A stretch of 64,000 nucleotides of DNA from SHZL01 sp031362985 (lineage in GTDB: Bacteria; Pseudomonadota; Gammaproteobacteria; Xanthomonadales; SZUA-36). Within the stretch, counting starts at the first letter, position 1. Each line of letters opens with the position of its first letter. The stretch covers positions 1 through 64,000 of the forward strand of contig JANLTO010000087.1 in the NCBI GenBank assembly GCA_031362985.1, written 5' to 3'. Under the pieces are notes generated by a model. The model made no database searches, was not told the DNA's origin, and saw only the letters and a list, made by a program, of their open reading frames with translations. Made by a program: the position numbers and the translations under genes. This document shows positions 16,313 through 25,690 of the stretch, piece after piece.

Positions 16313-16526
16313 CTAGCTGTCTCGCTTCCCTGCGATCATTCTCCCCTTTGCGCTGCTACTGATTTCAGAATTTGCAGTGTACGGAATGCGACCCGGCAGG
16401 AGAAGTGCAGTTTCCATGCACTAATTTGCGCTACCACTGCAGGCGCCAGTGCAAACTCAGCACCCGGGATATGTTTCAGCGGGGAATTTCGGTACATTAA
16501 GGAGTGCCCCACTCGTTGATAGTTTG

Positions 16527-17657
16527 ATGCTGACTCAGAGCCACCCCACCTTGCCTGCTACCTGGTATTACGACCCTGACCAGTATCGCCGGGAAATGGA
16601 GTGCATTTGGTGGAAGGAATGGCTATGCGTGGCGCGCACCAGCGAGCTACCAGCAACTGGCTGCTTCCGCATGGTGCACGTTGGCACCCAGCAAATCATC
16701 ATTACGCGCACCGCCGGTAACGAACTGAAGGCCTTTCACAATACCTGCCGGCACCGGGGTTCGCTACTGTGTGAACACGACACTGGTCAGTTCAATGCCG
16801 AGCGTATCGTTTGTCCTTACCACGCCTGGACATACTCGCTCGAGGGCAAATTGCAACGCACTCCACGCAAAGCCGAAGGCGCTGACTTCGATCCTGGGTC
16901 CTATGCTCTGTACCCGGTAGCCCTCGATACCTGGGGCGGCTTTATTTTCATCAACCTGGCAGAGCATCCCGCTGCCAGTCTGGAACAGGCACTCGGTCCC
17001 GATACGCAAGTCCTCGCCAACTGGCCCCTGACTGAACTGGCACTGGCGCACCGCGAAATACACACGATTGAGTGCAACTGGAAAATATTCTGGGAAAACT
17101 TCCTGGAATGCTACCACTGCCCCAACATACACCACGACCTGTGCCGACTCGTGCCACTCTACGGCCAGGGCCTGAACTCGATGGGCGATCTCCCGCCAGG
17201 CAGTCCTGTGGCCGCCCAGCCAAACGGATCCCACCTCGCTCCGGGGGCAGTGACCTGGACTTCCGATGGGCACACCAGCCTGCCCTGGTTTGCAGGCCTG
17301 ACTGCCGCCGAGCAGGCAGTGGGCATGACCTTCCTGAGTTTGCAGCCCAGCGTGTTCATCGTGGCGCACGTCGACTATGTTCGTTCGGTGCACGTGATGC
17401 CGCTGGGTCCGGAGCAGACCCGCTTGACCGTGAATTGGCTGTTGCAACCGCAAACCCTGGCCAATGGATCGGTGGACATAGGCGCTTTGATCGCACTGGG
17501 CAACCAGGTGGTGCAGGAAGATGGCCGCGTGTGCGAGCTGAATCAGAAAGGTCAGCGCAGCCTGCGTCACCAAAATGGAGTGCTGGTGCCACAGGAGTAT
17601 GACGTGCTCGCATTTGATAACTGGGTGAAGGAGCGGTTGGTTGCCGCAAAGCCTTAA
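16527..17657 (+). CDS. Rieske-type ring-hydroxylating oxygenase, alpha subunit
   Basis: The Rieske [2Fe-2S] ligands are C74-R-H76 and C96-P-Y-H99. The mononuclear iron site follows in NWKIFWENFLECYHCPNIHH (His 197 and 202/203), with a catalytic-domain acid expected downstream. The layout resembles choline or carnitine monooxygenases and glycine-betaine demethylases more than aromatic dioxygenases, but the substrate is open. It needs a separate reductase, which is not adjacent. Start at 16527 is uncertain: the frame is open to 16449, and AAGGAG at 16499-16504 is too far from the ATG to decide. Confidence 0.82.
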   Translation: MLTQSHPTLPATWYYDPDQYRREMECIWWKEWLCVARTSELPATGCFRMVHVGTQQIIITRTAGNELKAFHNTCRHRGSLLCEHDTGQFNAERIVCPYHAWTYSLEGKLQRTPRKAEGADFDPGSYALYPVALDTWGGFIFINLAEHPAASLEQALGPDTQVLANWPLTELALAHREIHTIECNWKIFWENFLECYHCPNIHHDLCRLVPLYGQGLNSMGDLPPGSPVAAQPNGSHLAPGAVTWTSDGHTSLPWFAGLTAAEQAVGMTFLSLQPSVFIVAHVDYVRSVHVMPLGPEQTRLTVNWLLQPQTLANGSVDIGALIALGNQVVQEDGRVCELNQKGQRSLRHQNGVLVPQEYDVLAFDNWVKERLVAAKP

Positions 17658-17662
17658 TCCGG

Positions 17663-17689
17663 GCGCAACTCCTTCAAGGAGTTTTGCGC
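17663..17689. terminator. Hairpin between convergent genes
   Basis: GCGCAACTCCTT and AAGGAGTTTTGCGC form a long inverted repeat, with two extra bases in one arm, between the Rieske stop and the DUF6116 stop. It could end transcription from both sides, although no clear T-run follows. Confidence 0.4.
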
Positions 17690-17907
17690 TTGAACCGGGA
17701 CAGAACTGCCAGCACCAGGCCCAGTATGACCTCGTCAGCAAACGGGATCACGTCGGGAATGAACAGGTCCAGCAGGAAAACTGCAGCAGTGAGCAGCACC
17801 AGTAACGGAAACCTGAGCGATTCCGTGTAGCGCGTTATAAAGGATTTGTTCATGATTGGATTTTTTGGCTTCGGTTTTTTGGGCATCGGCTTTTTTGGCA
17901 TCGCCAT
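17674..17907 (-). CDS. DUF6116-like small membrane protein
   Basis: Two hydrophobic helices (FPLLVLLTAAVFLLDLFIP and FADEVILGLVLAVL) end in a short basic tail RFKRK, the typical DUF6116 layout. Function is unknown. The core starts at MNKSFITRYTESLRF (ATG 17853). The 77-residue form from 17907 adds three Lys/Pro pentapeptides (MPKKP, MPKKP, KPKNP). Neither ATG has a clear ribosome site. Confidence 0.6.
   Translation of the reverse strand: MAMPKKPMPKKPKPKNPIMNKSFITRYTESLRFPLLVLLTAAVFLLDLFIPDVIPFADEVILGLVLAVLSRFKRKTP
17857..17901 (-). repeat. Three 15-bp repeats at the 5' end of the DUF6116 gene
   Basis: On the minus strand 15-bp units ATGCCAAAAAAGCCG, ATGCCCAAAAAACCG and AAGCCAAAAAATCCA follow each other exactly, coding a basic, Pro-ended pentapeptide three times. 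Each of the first two starts with an in-frame ATG. Confidence 0.65.
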
Positions 17908-17990
17908 GTAGAATCATACCTGCTTACAGTGCCTGCATGCGATGACAGCATGTCATGTTGGAACATATTTGACACCGGGACAACGACCGC

Positions 17991-19211
17991 ATGAATTTTT
18001 CATATTCCGACAAGACACGTCAATGGATTTCCCGCCTCAGCCGATTCATGGATGAGCATATCTACCCCATGGAACAGGATTACCTGGCACAACTGGCAGG
18101 ATCTGCTGACCCGTGGCGCGCCCTCCCCCTGATGGAACGCTGCAAGGAACTGGCCCGGGCCCAGGGGCTGTGGAACTTGTTCATGCCCGGCGAACAGCAC
18201 GGCGCTGGCTTGAGCAACCTGGAATACGCGCCACTCGCCGAAATCATGGGACGGGTCCCCTGGGCCTCCGAAGCATTCAACTGCAGTGCTCCCGATACCG
18301 GCAATATGGGCGTACTGGCAAACTATGGTAGCCCGGTGCAACAGGAGCAATGGCTGCAACCCCTGCTCGCCGGCGAAATCCGTTCCGGTTTTGCCATGAC
18401 CGAACCGGACGTCGCCAGCAGTGATGCGACCAACGTACAAACCTCTATGCTGCACCAAGGTAATGAATACGTGATCAATGGCCGCAAGTGGTTCACTTCG
18501 GGCGCGATGAATCGCAATTGCCGCATCCTGATCGTCATGGGAAAAACCGACCCGGACAACAAGAACCTGCACCAGCAGCAGTCGATGATGCTCGTGCCCA
18601 TGGGCAGCCCGGGCCTGCGCATTGTTCGCCCCCTGTCCAGTTTTGGTTACCTGGATCATCCGGAAGGGCATGCTGAGCTGGTTTTTGAGAATGTACGGGT
18701 TCCTGCAAGTAATTTGATACTGGGCGAAGGGCGGGGCTTTGAGATTGCCCAGGAACGGCTGGGCCCGGGTCGAATCCACCACTGCATGCGCCTGATTGGT
18801 TGCGCGCAGCGCGCGCTGGAAATGGCCTGTGTGCGGGTGGAGCAGCGCACCACCTTCGGGCGTAAGCTCAGCCAGCACCAGTCGGTGCGTGAAGTTCTGG
18901 CCACCAGCTTCTGCGACATTGAGCAGGCGCGGTTACTCACGCTGAAAGCTGCCGACCAGATGGACAGTCACGGCAACAAGGCTGCGCGCGAGTTGATCAG
19001 TGCAATAAAAATCGTCGCCCCGCAAATGGCCTGCAAAGTGATCGATCGCGTGATTCAACTGCACGGGGGCGCGGGAGTCACCGGCGATTTCCCGTTTGCC
19101 TATGCCTATCATTATGCGCGCAGCATCAGGCTGGCTGACGGCCCTGACGAGGTGCACATGATGCAGCTCGGCCGCGAGCTGGTGCGGCGCTACGGCACCC
19201 AGGCTATTTGA
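17991..19211 (+). CDS. Acyl-CoA dehydrogenase family protein (ACAD10/11-like)
   Basis: A flavoprotein that introduces a trans-2 double bond into acyl-CoA. The N-terminal helical domain is followed by FAMTEPDVASSDATN (the FAD/substrate loop), then INGRKWFTSGAMN, and a C-terminal helical domain with RTTFGRKLSQHQSV and QLHGGAGVTGDFPFAYAYHYARSIRLADGPDEVH. The 406 residues, the SSDATN loop and the late catalytic region match ACAD11-type enzymes. Electron-transfer flavoprotein genes are not adjacent. Start ATG 17991. Confidence 0.9.
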   Translation: MNFSYSDKTRQWISRLSRFMDEHIYPMEQDYLAQLAGSADPWRALPLMERCKELARAQGLWNLFMPGEQHGAGLSNLEYAPLAEIMGRVPWASEAFNCSAPDTGNMGVLANYGSPVQQEQWLQPLLAGEIRSGFAMTEPDVASSDATNVQTSMLHQGNEYVINGRKWFTSGAMNRNCRILIVMGKTDPDNKNLHQQQSMMLVPMGSPGLRIVRPLSSFGYLDHPEGHAELVFENVRVPASNLILGEGRGFEIAQERLGPGRIHHCMRLIGCAQRALEMACVRVEQRTTFGRKLSQHQSVREVLATSFCDIEQARLLTLKAADQMDSHGNKAARELISAIKIVAPQMACKVIDRVIQLHGGAGVTGDFPFAYAYHYARSIRLADGPDEVHMMQLGRELVRRYGTQAI

Positions 19212-19290
19212 TCCGGCAACGCCCGGTTATATACTGGATTCCCACAGTCGGCCTATTGTCGGCCGCTTGAACTCGAAAGGATCAATCCCC

Positions 19291-21072
19291 ATGAATCCTG
19301 CACATCCAAAACCGCTCCCCTTGCTGTTGCTACACCTCTTGCTACTGACAGTCCTGCTGCCCGCCTGCAGCGACCGGTCCGCTGAACCATCCCATCAAGT
19401 GCCTGCTGCCGATTCCGCCGCGCAGGCCGGGACTCAAGCCGCCGAGCAGGAGGCGGCAATCGCTGCCGAAGAAATTCGGGCCGGGGTCGTGACGCAGGCC
19501 GGCGCACCCTTGTTTGAGGGCATGGGAGACCATCAGCATCCAATCACAAGCAGCGACCCCTGGGCGCAGAAGTATTTCAACCAGGGCATGGTTTTGGATT
19601 TTGCTTTCAACCATGCCGAATCGGTGCGCTCTTTCAAGGCAGCACAGGCTCTTGATGCCAATTGCGCCATGTGCTTCTGGGGTGAGGCGCTGGCCCTGGG
19701 GCCGAACATCAATGTCACCAGCAATGGTAAAGCCACCATGTCCGAGCAAGCCCAGCTCGATGCCTACGCCGCCATCCAGAGGGCGGTGGCGCTGAAGGAT
19801 CACGCCACTGCGCGGGAAGTCGATTACATAGACGCCCTGGCCGTACGCTATAACGGCGACCCCACATCGACTCGCGAGCCCCAGGACCTGGCATATGCAG
19901 ATGCCATGCGCACCTTGTACCTCAAGTACCCCGATGATGACGATGCGGCGTCCCTGTTTGCCGAGGCCCTGATGACCACCATGCCGTGGGATTACTGGCT
20001 GGACCCCGACAAGCCCAAGCCCGGTGCCGTGGAAGTGATTGGTGCTTTGGAGACGGTGTTACAAAGATCGCCAAAGCATCCGCTGGCCCTGCATCTGTAT
20101 ATCCACGCGGTGGAAGCCTCATCCGATCCGGGCCGGGCAGAGCCTGCTGCCGATACCCTGACCAACCTGGTGCCCGGCGCCGGGCACCTCGTGCACATGC
20201 CGTCGCACCTGTTTTGGCGGGTCGGGCGTTACCACGATGCCGCGGAAGCCAACATACGCGCGGCTGCCGTCGATGAGGCATACATAGCACAATGCAACGC
20301 CCAGGGTTTCTACCCGGCAATGTACTACCCGCACAATATTCATTTCCTGTGGGCTGCTTCCAGCATGGAAGGCCGCAGTGAACTGGCCATCGATTCGGCC
20401 CGCAGGGTGGCCGCCAACGTGCAAATGCAAATGATCAAAGAGTTTCCACAGGTGGAGTTTTTCCACACCATTCCGTTGCTGGCGCTGACCCAGTTCGGCC
20501 GCTGGCAGGAAATCCTGCAGGAACCCCAGCCCGAGGCTGACCTGGATTACTCCAATGCCATCTGGCACTACGCCCGCGCCACTGCCTTTGCGCGCCTTGG
20601 AGATCTCCCCGCCGCTCAGGCGGAATACGCAGCCCTGCCGCCCCTGCGTAAATCCAGCAGCGTGCAATTCCTTGACACCGCGCTCTACCCGGCCACCCAG
20701 TTATTGCTGATTGCCGATGAACTCGTACTCGGTGAAATAGCCCTGGCCGAAAATCACGTCGACCAGGCTACAGACCATTTTACCCAGGCGGTTGCCGCGC
20801 AGGACGCCTTGCCATACACCGAGCCGCCTTTCTGGTACTACCCCACGCGCGAGTCACTGGGCTTTGCCCTGCTGCAGTCGGGTAATGCCGCTGAGGCCGA
20901 AAAAGTCTTCCGCCGCGACCTGGAAATTTACCTACACAACGGTTGGTCGATGTATGGCCTGACCCAGAGTCTGCTCGCGCAAGGAAAAACTGCCGAGGCT
21001 GAGGAAATGCAGCATCACCTTGATGTCGTCTGGGCAGAGGCGGATGTCGGCCTGGCTGCTGCGCGTTTTTGA
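19291..21072 (+). CDS. TPR-containing lipoprotein of unknown function
   Basis: The N-terminal signal ends with lipobox LLPAC (Cys 26), so this is a lipoprotein. The first conserved block, WAQKYFNQGMVLDFAFNHAESVRSFKAAQ followed by CAMCFWGEALALGPN, is a helical repeat found in a family of large secreted TPR proteins. Further motifs are HMPSHLFWRVGRYHDA and YYPHNIHFLWAASS. It resembles proteins annotated simply as tetratricopeptide-repeat. AAAGGA lies nine bases upstream of the chosen ATG. Downstream genes are convergent. A scaffold role at the envelope is inference. Confidence 0.75.
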   Translation: MNPAHPKPLPLLLLHLLLLTVLLPACSDRSAEPSHQVPAADSAAQAGTQAAEQEAAIAAEEIRAGVVTQAGAPLFEGMGDHQHPITSSDPWAQKYFNQGMVLDFAFNHAESVRSFKAAQALDANCAMCFWGEALALGPNINVTSNGKATMSEQAQLDAYAAIQRAVALKDHATAREVDYIDALAVRYNGDPTSTREPQDLAYADAMRTLYLKYPDDDDAASLFAEALMTTMPWDYWLDPDKPKPGAVEVIGALETVLQRSPKHPLALHLYIHAVEASSDPGRAEPAADTLTNLVPGAGHLVHMPSHLFWRVGRYHDAAEANIRAAAVDEAYIAQCNAQGFYPAMYYPHNIHFLWAASSMEGRSELAIDSARRVAANVQMQMIKEFPQVEFFHTIPLLALTQFGRWQEILQEPQPEADLDYSNAIWHYARATAFARLGDLPAAQAEYAALPPLRKSSSVQFLDTALYPATQLLLIADELVLGEIALAENHVDQATDHFTQAVAAQDALPYTEPPFWYYPTRESLGFALLQSGNAAEAEKVFRRDLEIYLHNGWSMYGLTQSLLAQGKTAEAEEMQHHLDVVWAEADVGLAAARF

Positions 21073-21087
21073 CTAAAGGGGTTCTTA

Positions 21088-22266
21088 CTAGCCGGCAGGC
21101 AGGCCTGATGTCTTGCGCGTGGAACGCAGCCACGCGATGAGCGGCACCGGCAGGTAGAGCACAAAAAAGCCAAAAACCAGCAGCGCCATGCGGTCCGCTC
21201 CGAACCAGTCCATCCCTGCACCAACAACGAACGGGCCCAACAGGATTCCGCCCGCCCAACTGGCGGTAAACGTCGTGCTGGCAGCAGCCAGCATCGGGCC
21301 TTTGAAGCGCTCACCGAGCAACATCAGGCCTAGAGCGTAAATCATTCCCTCTACCCCGCCAAACGCGAAGGCGAACACTTGTGCCAGCACCGGATAGGCC
21401 AGCACATGCGGCATTGCCAACAAACCCAGCATCGTGAGCACCACGCAGCTGAGCAGCAAACCAAGCCGATTGACATGATCAGCCAGCCAACTCAGCGGCA
21501 GGATCAATACCGTGCTGCCGACGCCAATCATGGTCAGCAGCCACAAAGCAAAATTCTCGCTGATACCCAGGCTCAAGCCAAACAGCGGGAAAAATGTCAC
21601 CTGTGATTCAATTGAGGCGGCGCACACCAGGTTGGTCAGCATAATGAGGGGTGCGAGCATGACCATGCCCCAGACTCCGGCAGGAGTTTCGCCTGTGAAC
21701 GGAGTGAGGTGGTGGTCACGCGCGGCAAACAATGGAAATGCGGCGCAGAGGATCAATGCACTGGTGCTGTAAAACGGCAGCATCCCCTCGGAGCCGGTTG
21801 CGACCAGCAGCAAGGGACCCAAGGCGTACCCGGCCGAACCCAGCGAACTGTAGATGCCGATGACCCGGCCGCGCGAACTTTCCACGGCCAGGTCATTGAT
21901 CAGGGTTTCACTGGAAACCCACAGCATGGCGTTAAATGCGCCAATGAGAAAGCGCAGTGGAAACCAGAACCATACATTCGGCACCAGGCCAGCCACGATG
22001 AACAGAAGGGCCAACGTGACGGCCGCCGTCTGCATCAGACGCGCGGGAGCAAAACGGCGCATCAGCTTCGGTGCCAGTGGCGCCATCAGGAGGATGGCTG
22101 CGGCCTGGCTCATGGTTGACAGCCCGATCAGGGTTTTGCTGATCCCCTGTCCATCCAGCACCAGCGCCATGAGGGGAAAGGTGATGCCGTACACCAGGTT
22201 GACGGCCACCATCGCAGCAATAACGCCGGCCAGACTGCGCCAGCGATGGGTGTAGCCGGGTGTCAT
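21088..22266 (-). CDS. MFS transporter
   Basis: A 392-residue protein with twelve predicted membrane helices. The loop after helix 2 contains the MFS-type charged turn (LMRRFAPARL), and a second appears between the halves (LADHVNRLG). It begins MTPGYTHRWRSLAGVIAAMVAVNLVYG. It resembles YcaD/UMF-like sugar or drug exporters in general form, but the substrate is unknown. The SDR gene lies 21 bp upstream on the same strand, so they probably form an operon. Confidence 0.85.
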   Translation of the reverse strand: MTPGYTHRWRSLAGVIAAMVAVNLVYGITFPLMALVLDGQGISKTLIGLSTMSQAAAILLMAPLAPKLMRRFAPARLMQTAAVTLALLFIVAGLVPNVWFWFPLRFLIGAFNAMLWVSSETLINDLAVESSRGRVIGIYSSLGSAGYALGPLLLVATGSEGMLPFYSTSALILCAAFPLFAARDHHLTPFTGETPAGVWGMVMLAPLIMLTNLVCAASIESQVTFFPLFGLSLGISENFALWLLTMIGVGSTVLILPLSWLADHVNRLGLLLSCVVLTMLGLLAMPHVLAYPVLAQVFAFAFGGVEGMIYALGLMLLGERFKGPMLAAASTTFTASWAGGILLGPFVVGAGMDWFGADRMALLVFGFFVLYLPVPLIAWLRSTRKTSGLPAG

Positions 22267-22287
22267 GTAGGGACTTTTCCGCCAGGC

Positions 22288-23025
22288 TCAGGCGCTATTG
22301 CCGCCATCAATGGGAATGGCCGCACCGGTAATCTGGGCCGCGGCAGCAGAAGCAAGGAACAGCGTCAGGGCAGCAACCTCATCCACGCGCGTTACCCTGC
22401 CTGTGGGGATTTGGCGGCCATAAACTTCCAGCGCTTCGTTCACTGGGATTCCGTCAACCCGTGCTTCCTGTTCCAGCATCGGGGTATTCACATCCCCCGG
22501 GCACACCGCATTGATACGGATTCCTTCGGCTGCATGGTCCAGGGCCATGGCTTTGGTCATCAGCACCAGGCCACCCTTGCTGGCACAATAAGCGGCAGCC
22601 TTGCGCCCGCCCCTGATGCCCCAGTCGGACGCAATATTAATAATGGCGCCGCGACTGATACGCAGATACGGCAGCGCTGCCCGGCTCAGGTAGAACGGCG
22701 CATCAAGGTTCACAGCAATGGTTTGCCGCCATTCCTCATCGCTGGTTAATTCGGTTTCGCGACGAAAATAAATGCCGGCATTATTCACCAGCACATCGAT
22801 TCCGCCATACAGTTGCACACAATGCTCCACCAGGCTGCCACAAGCGCCTGCCGTGGCCAGATCGCCAGTCCAGGTCGTGACGCCAGGCAACTCGCGCTCC
22901 AGCTGCTCAAGACGTGCAGCATTGCGCCCTGCGGCAAGCACAGCGAATCCGGCCAGGGCAAAAGAACTGGCGATGGCGTGTCCAATTCCGGAGCTCGCTC
23001 CGGTCACAATGGCGATCCTGGGCAT
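22288..23025 (-). CDS. Short-chain dehydrogenase/reductase
   Basis: A classical SDR of 245 residues. It has the TGASSGIGHA cofactor loop near the N-terminus, NNAG motif (LVNNAGIYF), catalytic Ser in NIASDWGIRGG and the YCASKGG Tyr-x3-Lys pair, and it ends with ITGAAIPIDGG. Such enzymes oxidise or reduce alcohols and ketones with NAD(P)(H). The Arg after the first beta-strand (AAGRNA) favours NADP(H). The likely operon with the downstream MFS gene suggests joint handling of one small molecule. Confidence 0.88.
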   Translation of the reverse strand: MPRIAIVTGASSGIGHAIASSFALAGFAVLAAGRNAARLEQLERELPGVTTWTGDLATAGACGSLVEHCVQLYGGIDVLVNNAGIYFRRETELTSDEEWRQTIAVNLDAPFYLSRAALPYLRISRGAIINIASDWGIRGGRKAAAYCASKGGLVLMTKAMALDHAAEGIRINAVCPGDVNTPMLEQEARVDGIPVNEALEVYGRQIPTGRVTRVDEVAALTLFLASAAAAQITGAAIPIDGGNSA

Positions 23026-23380
23026 ACACTTTTTCCCCGCTGGTGCTTGATTCGACCGCTCTGGCTGTCTCTAAATTTCCTGCCTGGAGCTTGCGGGCAT
23101 CATACCAGCGTCCGCAACACGGCTTTCACACGCTGACGTCAAGGTGACAAAATTCGGCAATATCGCGTCCATTCTGTCCATTGCACTTTAGTGAAATAGC
23201 CAAAAAAGCCTGGAGCCTCGATTGTTTTTTAGTATTTATATTAATGACTTACAGATTAATACTGCGTCATCTTCCATGCCGGTCAAATCTTGGCACGGTT
23301 TCTGCATTAATCAACCTGCAGGTAAGACATGATAGTTGCAGATTTTGTCAGGAAGCACCACGACCAGGAGGGTTCACAGC
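23026..23380. other. Divergent intergenic region, AT-rich in its right half
   Basis: No gene was found. About 23160-23300 is clearly AT-richer than its surroundings (for example GTATTTATATTAATGAC) and probably carries the promoter of the 74-residue protein. GACGTC and other short palindromes occur but no convincing operator was identified. Confidence 0.4.
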
Positions 23381-23605
23381 ATGTCACACACCACGATCAA
23401 ATTAACCGTATTCCGCGTAGAGAAATTGCAGTGCATGGGCGGCGCAGGCAGGAGTAGTCCTTTTCGCATCACCGTGTACGAAGGCGCAACCCTGGGACAT
23501 GCGGGATCCGTGGCTGAAGAAATGCTGGAAGCCGCCAACCATGACCGTTTTGCACACCATGGACACATTGGCTTCAAGCGCTTGCTGACCATGCTCGGGA
23601 TGTAA
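23381..23605 (+). CDS. Small protein of unknown function (74 residues)
   Basis: CCAGGAGGG nine bases before the ATG is the strongest ribosome site in this area. The protein has a beta-rich N-terminus (TIKLTVFRVEKLQC), a Gly-rich turn (MGGAGRSSPFRITVYEG), then a helix VAEEMLEAANHDRFAHHG and a hydrophobic end FKRLLTMLGM. There is no signal or membrane segment. Five His residues and one Cys are present. No family is recognised. It is transcribed alone, 160 bp before the mlaE-type gene. Confidence 0.6.
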   Translation: MSHTTIKLTVFRVEKLQCMGGAGRSSPFRITVYEGATLGHAGSVAEEMLEAANHDRFAHHGHIGFKRLLTMLGM

Positions 23606-23766
23606 CTTCTCACCCCTGCCTCCAACCAGCCGCTGCCCCGGCTGCGACAGACAACCATTCGTCACCGCGATTTGCTAGACTCTCTGCAGACACCATACCA
23701 GGCACATGACCGGAAGCAGCGCAGCTGCAACGCGCGGCCAGCGGCTGCAATCACAAGTGAGGAAGT

Positions 23767-24885
23767 TTGGGCGAATTTCTGACACTCGAGAAAACAGGCG
23801 ACACCCTGAAGGTCAGCCTGCGCAACAATTGGCAGTTTGCCAATGTTGCTGCATTTCAGTCCGAACTTGATGCTATCGACCCCAGCGGCTGTAAAGAGAT
23901 TGACTTTGTCTGCGGTGGCTTGAAGGAATTTGACCTCTCGGGCGCATGGTCCTTGTATGACAAGTCCCTGGACCTGGAGGAGCAAGGATACAAATCCGAT
24001 TTCCTCGGATTCAAGGAATCACACCTCAAGTTCGTGCGCCACATCATCGACGTTGCTGCGGTCAATGAGTACGACCCGGATTTCTTCAAGCCCGTCCCCC
24101 GACACCTGGTCAGGAAGCAGCTTGAAAAGATTGGTGCTGCGGCCATGCGCGGCTTCGATTCCCTGGGCTATATTACCGAGTCCATCATGGATGGATGTCG
24201 CAATCCCAGCAGGCTCATGGTGGGTGAAACGCTGCGGCAAATTCATGAAACCGGATTTCGGGCCATTCCCATCGTCGTGGTCGTCACGTTCCTGATGGGA
24301 GTTGTACTGGCTTACCAGGGTGCCAGCCAGCTGGTGGATTTTGGCGCCACCATTTTCGTTGTCGACCTGGTCAGCACCTCGATATTCAGGGAACTTGGCG
24401 TTTTGCTCGCAGCAATCATGGTCGCCGGCCGCTCCGGCTCGGCGTTTGCCGCCGCCATCGGCACCATGAAACTGAACGAAGAAATAGATGCCTTGCGGGT
24501 CATGGGCCTGAACCCCAACCAGATTCTCATTCTGCCGCGGATACTGGGCCTGACCATTGCCATGCCGTTCCTGACCGTGTTTGCCAATATTTCGGGGCTG
24601 GCAGGCGGCGCTTTCATCTGTATCATGACTCTGGACATGAGTGTGGTGCAGTTCTACCAACGGGTCGCAGGCTCGGTGGCCATGATGGATTTTTGGGTCG
24701 GCCTCATCAAGGCGCCATTTTTTGCCATACTGATTGCCGCCACCGGCACCCTGCGTGGCATGCAGGTGACCGGCTCTGCGGAAGAATTAGGTCGACTGAC
24801 CACGCTCGCCGTGGTGCAATCCATTTTCCTGATCATTATCGCCGACGCTTTCTTCACCGTTCTTTTTAACCGGATGGGCGTTTGA
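23767..24885 (+). CDS. mlaE: MlaE-family ABC permease with N-terminal STAS domain
   Basis: Residues 1-100 form a STAS-like domain (LKVSLRNNWQFANV, KEIDFVCGGLKEFDLSGAW). This fuses the role of the separate MlaB subunit to the permease. Residues 130-370 are the MlaE permease with ESIMDGCRNPSRL and REIGVLLAAIMVAGRSGSAFAAAIGTMK-type motifs, here spelled ELGVLLAAIMVAGRSGSAF. It belongs to a complex moving phospholipid or another lipid between the membranes. The start is TTG 23767 after GAGG; no ATG fits. The gene abuts mlaF directly. Confidence 0.88.
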   Translation: MGEFLTLEKTGDTLKVSLRNNWQFANVAAFQSELDAIDPSGCKEIDFVCGGLKEFDLSGAWSLYDKSLDLEEQGYKSDFLGFKESHLKFVRHIIDVAAVNEYDPDFFKPVPRHLVRKQLEKIGAAAMRGFDSLGYITESIMDGCRNPSRLMVGETLRQIHETGFRAIPIVVVVTFLMGVVLAYQGASQLVDFGATIFVVDLVSTSIFRELGVLLAAIMVAGRSGSAFAAAIGTMKLNEEIDALRVMGLNPNQILILPRILGLTIAMPFLTVFANISGLAGGAFICIMTLDMSVVQFYQRVAGSVAMMDFWVGLIKAPFFAILIAATGTLRGMQVTGSAEELGRLTTLAVVQSIFLIIIADAFFTVLFNRMGV

Positions 24886-25689
24886 ATGGCTCCGCAAGCA
24901 AACACAGTAACCAGCCAGCCCGCTGCCAGCGAGCAGCAATACGACCACATTATCCAGATCAGGGACCTGGTGAACACCTTTGGCAAACAGTTGGTGCACG
25001 ACAAACTTTGCCTCGATGTGCGACGCGACGAGATCCTCGGCGTGGTCGGCGGTTCCGGCACCGGTAAATCGGTGCTGCTGCGCAGCATACTTGGCCTCCA
25101 TCGGACCAACGACGGCACCATCACCGTGCTGGGCCACACGATACGCTACCTTCAGCCGGGACCATTCAGGCAATGGGGAGTGCTGTTTCAGGGGGGCGCA
25201 CTACTCTCCGGGCTAACCGTGCAGGAAAATGTTGAACTGCCCATAGCTTTGCATTCAAACATGTCGCGCGAAAACCGGCGTGAACTGGCCTGCCTGAAGA
25301 TATTCATGACCGGCCTGACTCTGGAAGCCGGCGCCAAATATCCGAACGAACTTTCCGGCGGCATGCGCAAGCGTGCATCGCTGGCCCGGGCGCTCGCACT
25401 GGACCCGAAAATCCTGTTCCTGGATGAGCCCACGGCAGGGCTGGATCCCATAGCCGCCACGGAGTTCGATAATCTGATAACGTATCTGCAACAAAACCTG
25501 GATCTTACCGTGGTAATGGTGACTCACGACGTGGACAGCTTGTTCAATATCTGTGACCGGATTGCCGTCCTGATCGACGGTGGGATCGTGGTTGATACAC
25601 CCCAGCGCATAGTCCATCACCCCCATCCGTGGGTCCAGTCGTATTTTGGCGACCCCAGGGCAGCACGAGCCCGGGAAGCGGCTACCTGA
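24886..25689 (+). CDS. mlaF: MlaF-family ABC ATPase
   Basis: The ATPase of the lipid transporter. Walker A is GGSGTGKSVLLR, the signature is LSGGMRKRASLARAL, Walker B is ILFLDEPTAGLDP, and the switch His is in VTHDVDS. The MlaF-type GGMRKR signature separates it from importer ATPases. The C-terminal end (HHPHPWVQSYFGDPRA) resembles other MlaF proteins. ATG follows the mlaE stop without a gap. Confidence 0.92.
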   Translation: MAPQANTVTSQPAASEQQYDHIIQIRDLVNTFGKQLVHDKLCLDVRRDEILGVVGGSGTGKSVLLRSILGLHRTNDGTITVLGHTIRYLQPGPFRQWGVLFQGGALLSGLTVQENVELPIALHSNMSRENRRELACLKIFMTGLTLEAGAKYPNELSGGMRKRASLARALALDPKILFLDEPTAGLDPIAATEFDNLITYLQQNLDLTVVMVTHDVDSLFNICDRIAVLIDGGIVVDTPQRIVHHPHPWVQSYFGDPRAARAREAAT

Positions 25690-25690
25690 A

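Noticed and set aside
16764..17741. A 325-codon minus-strand frame opposite the Rieske gene
   Set aside because: The Rieske oxygenase on the plus strand has all metal ligands; the antisense product has none.
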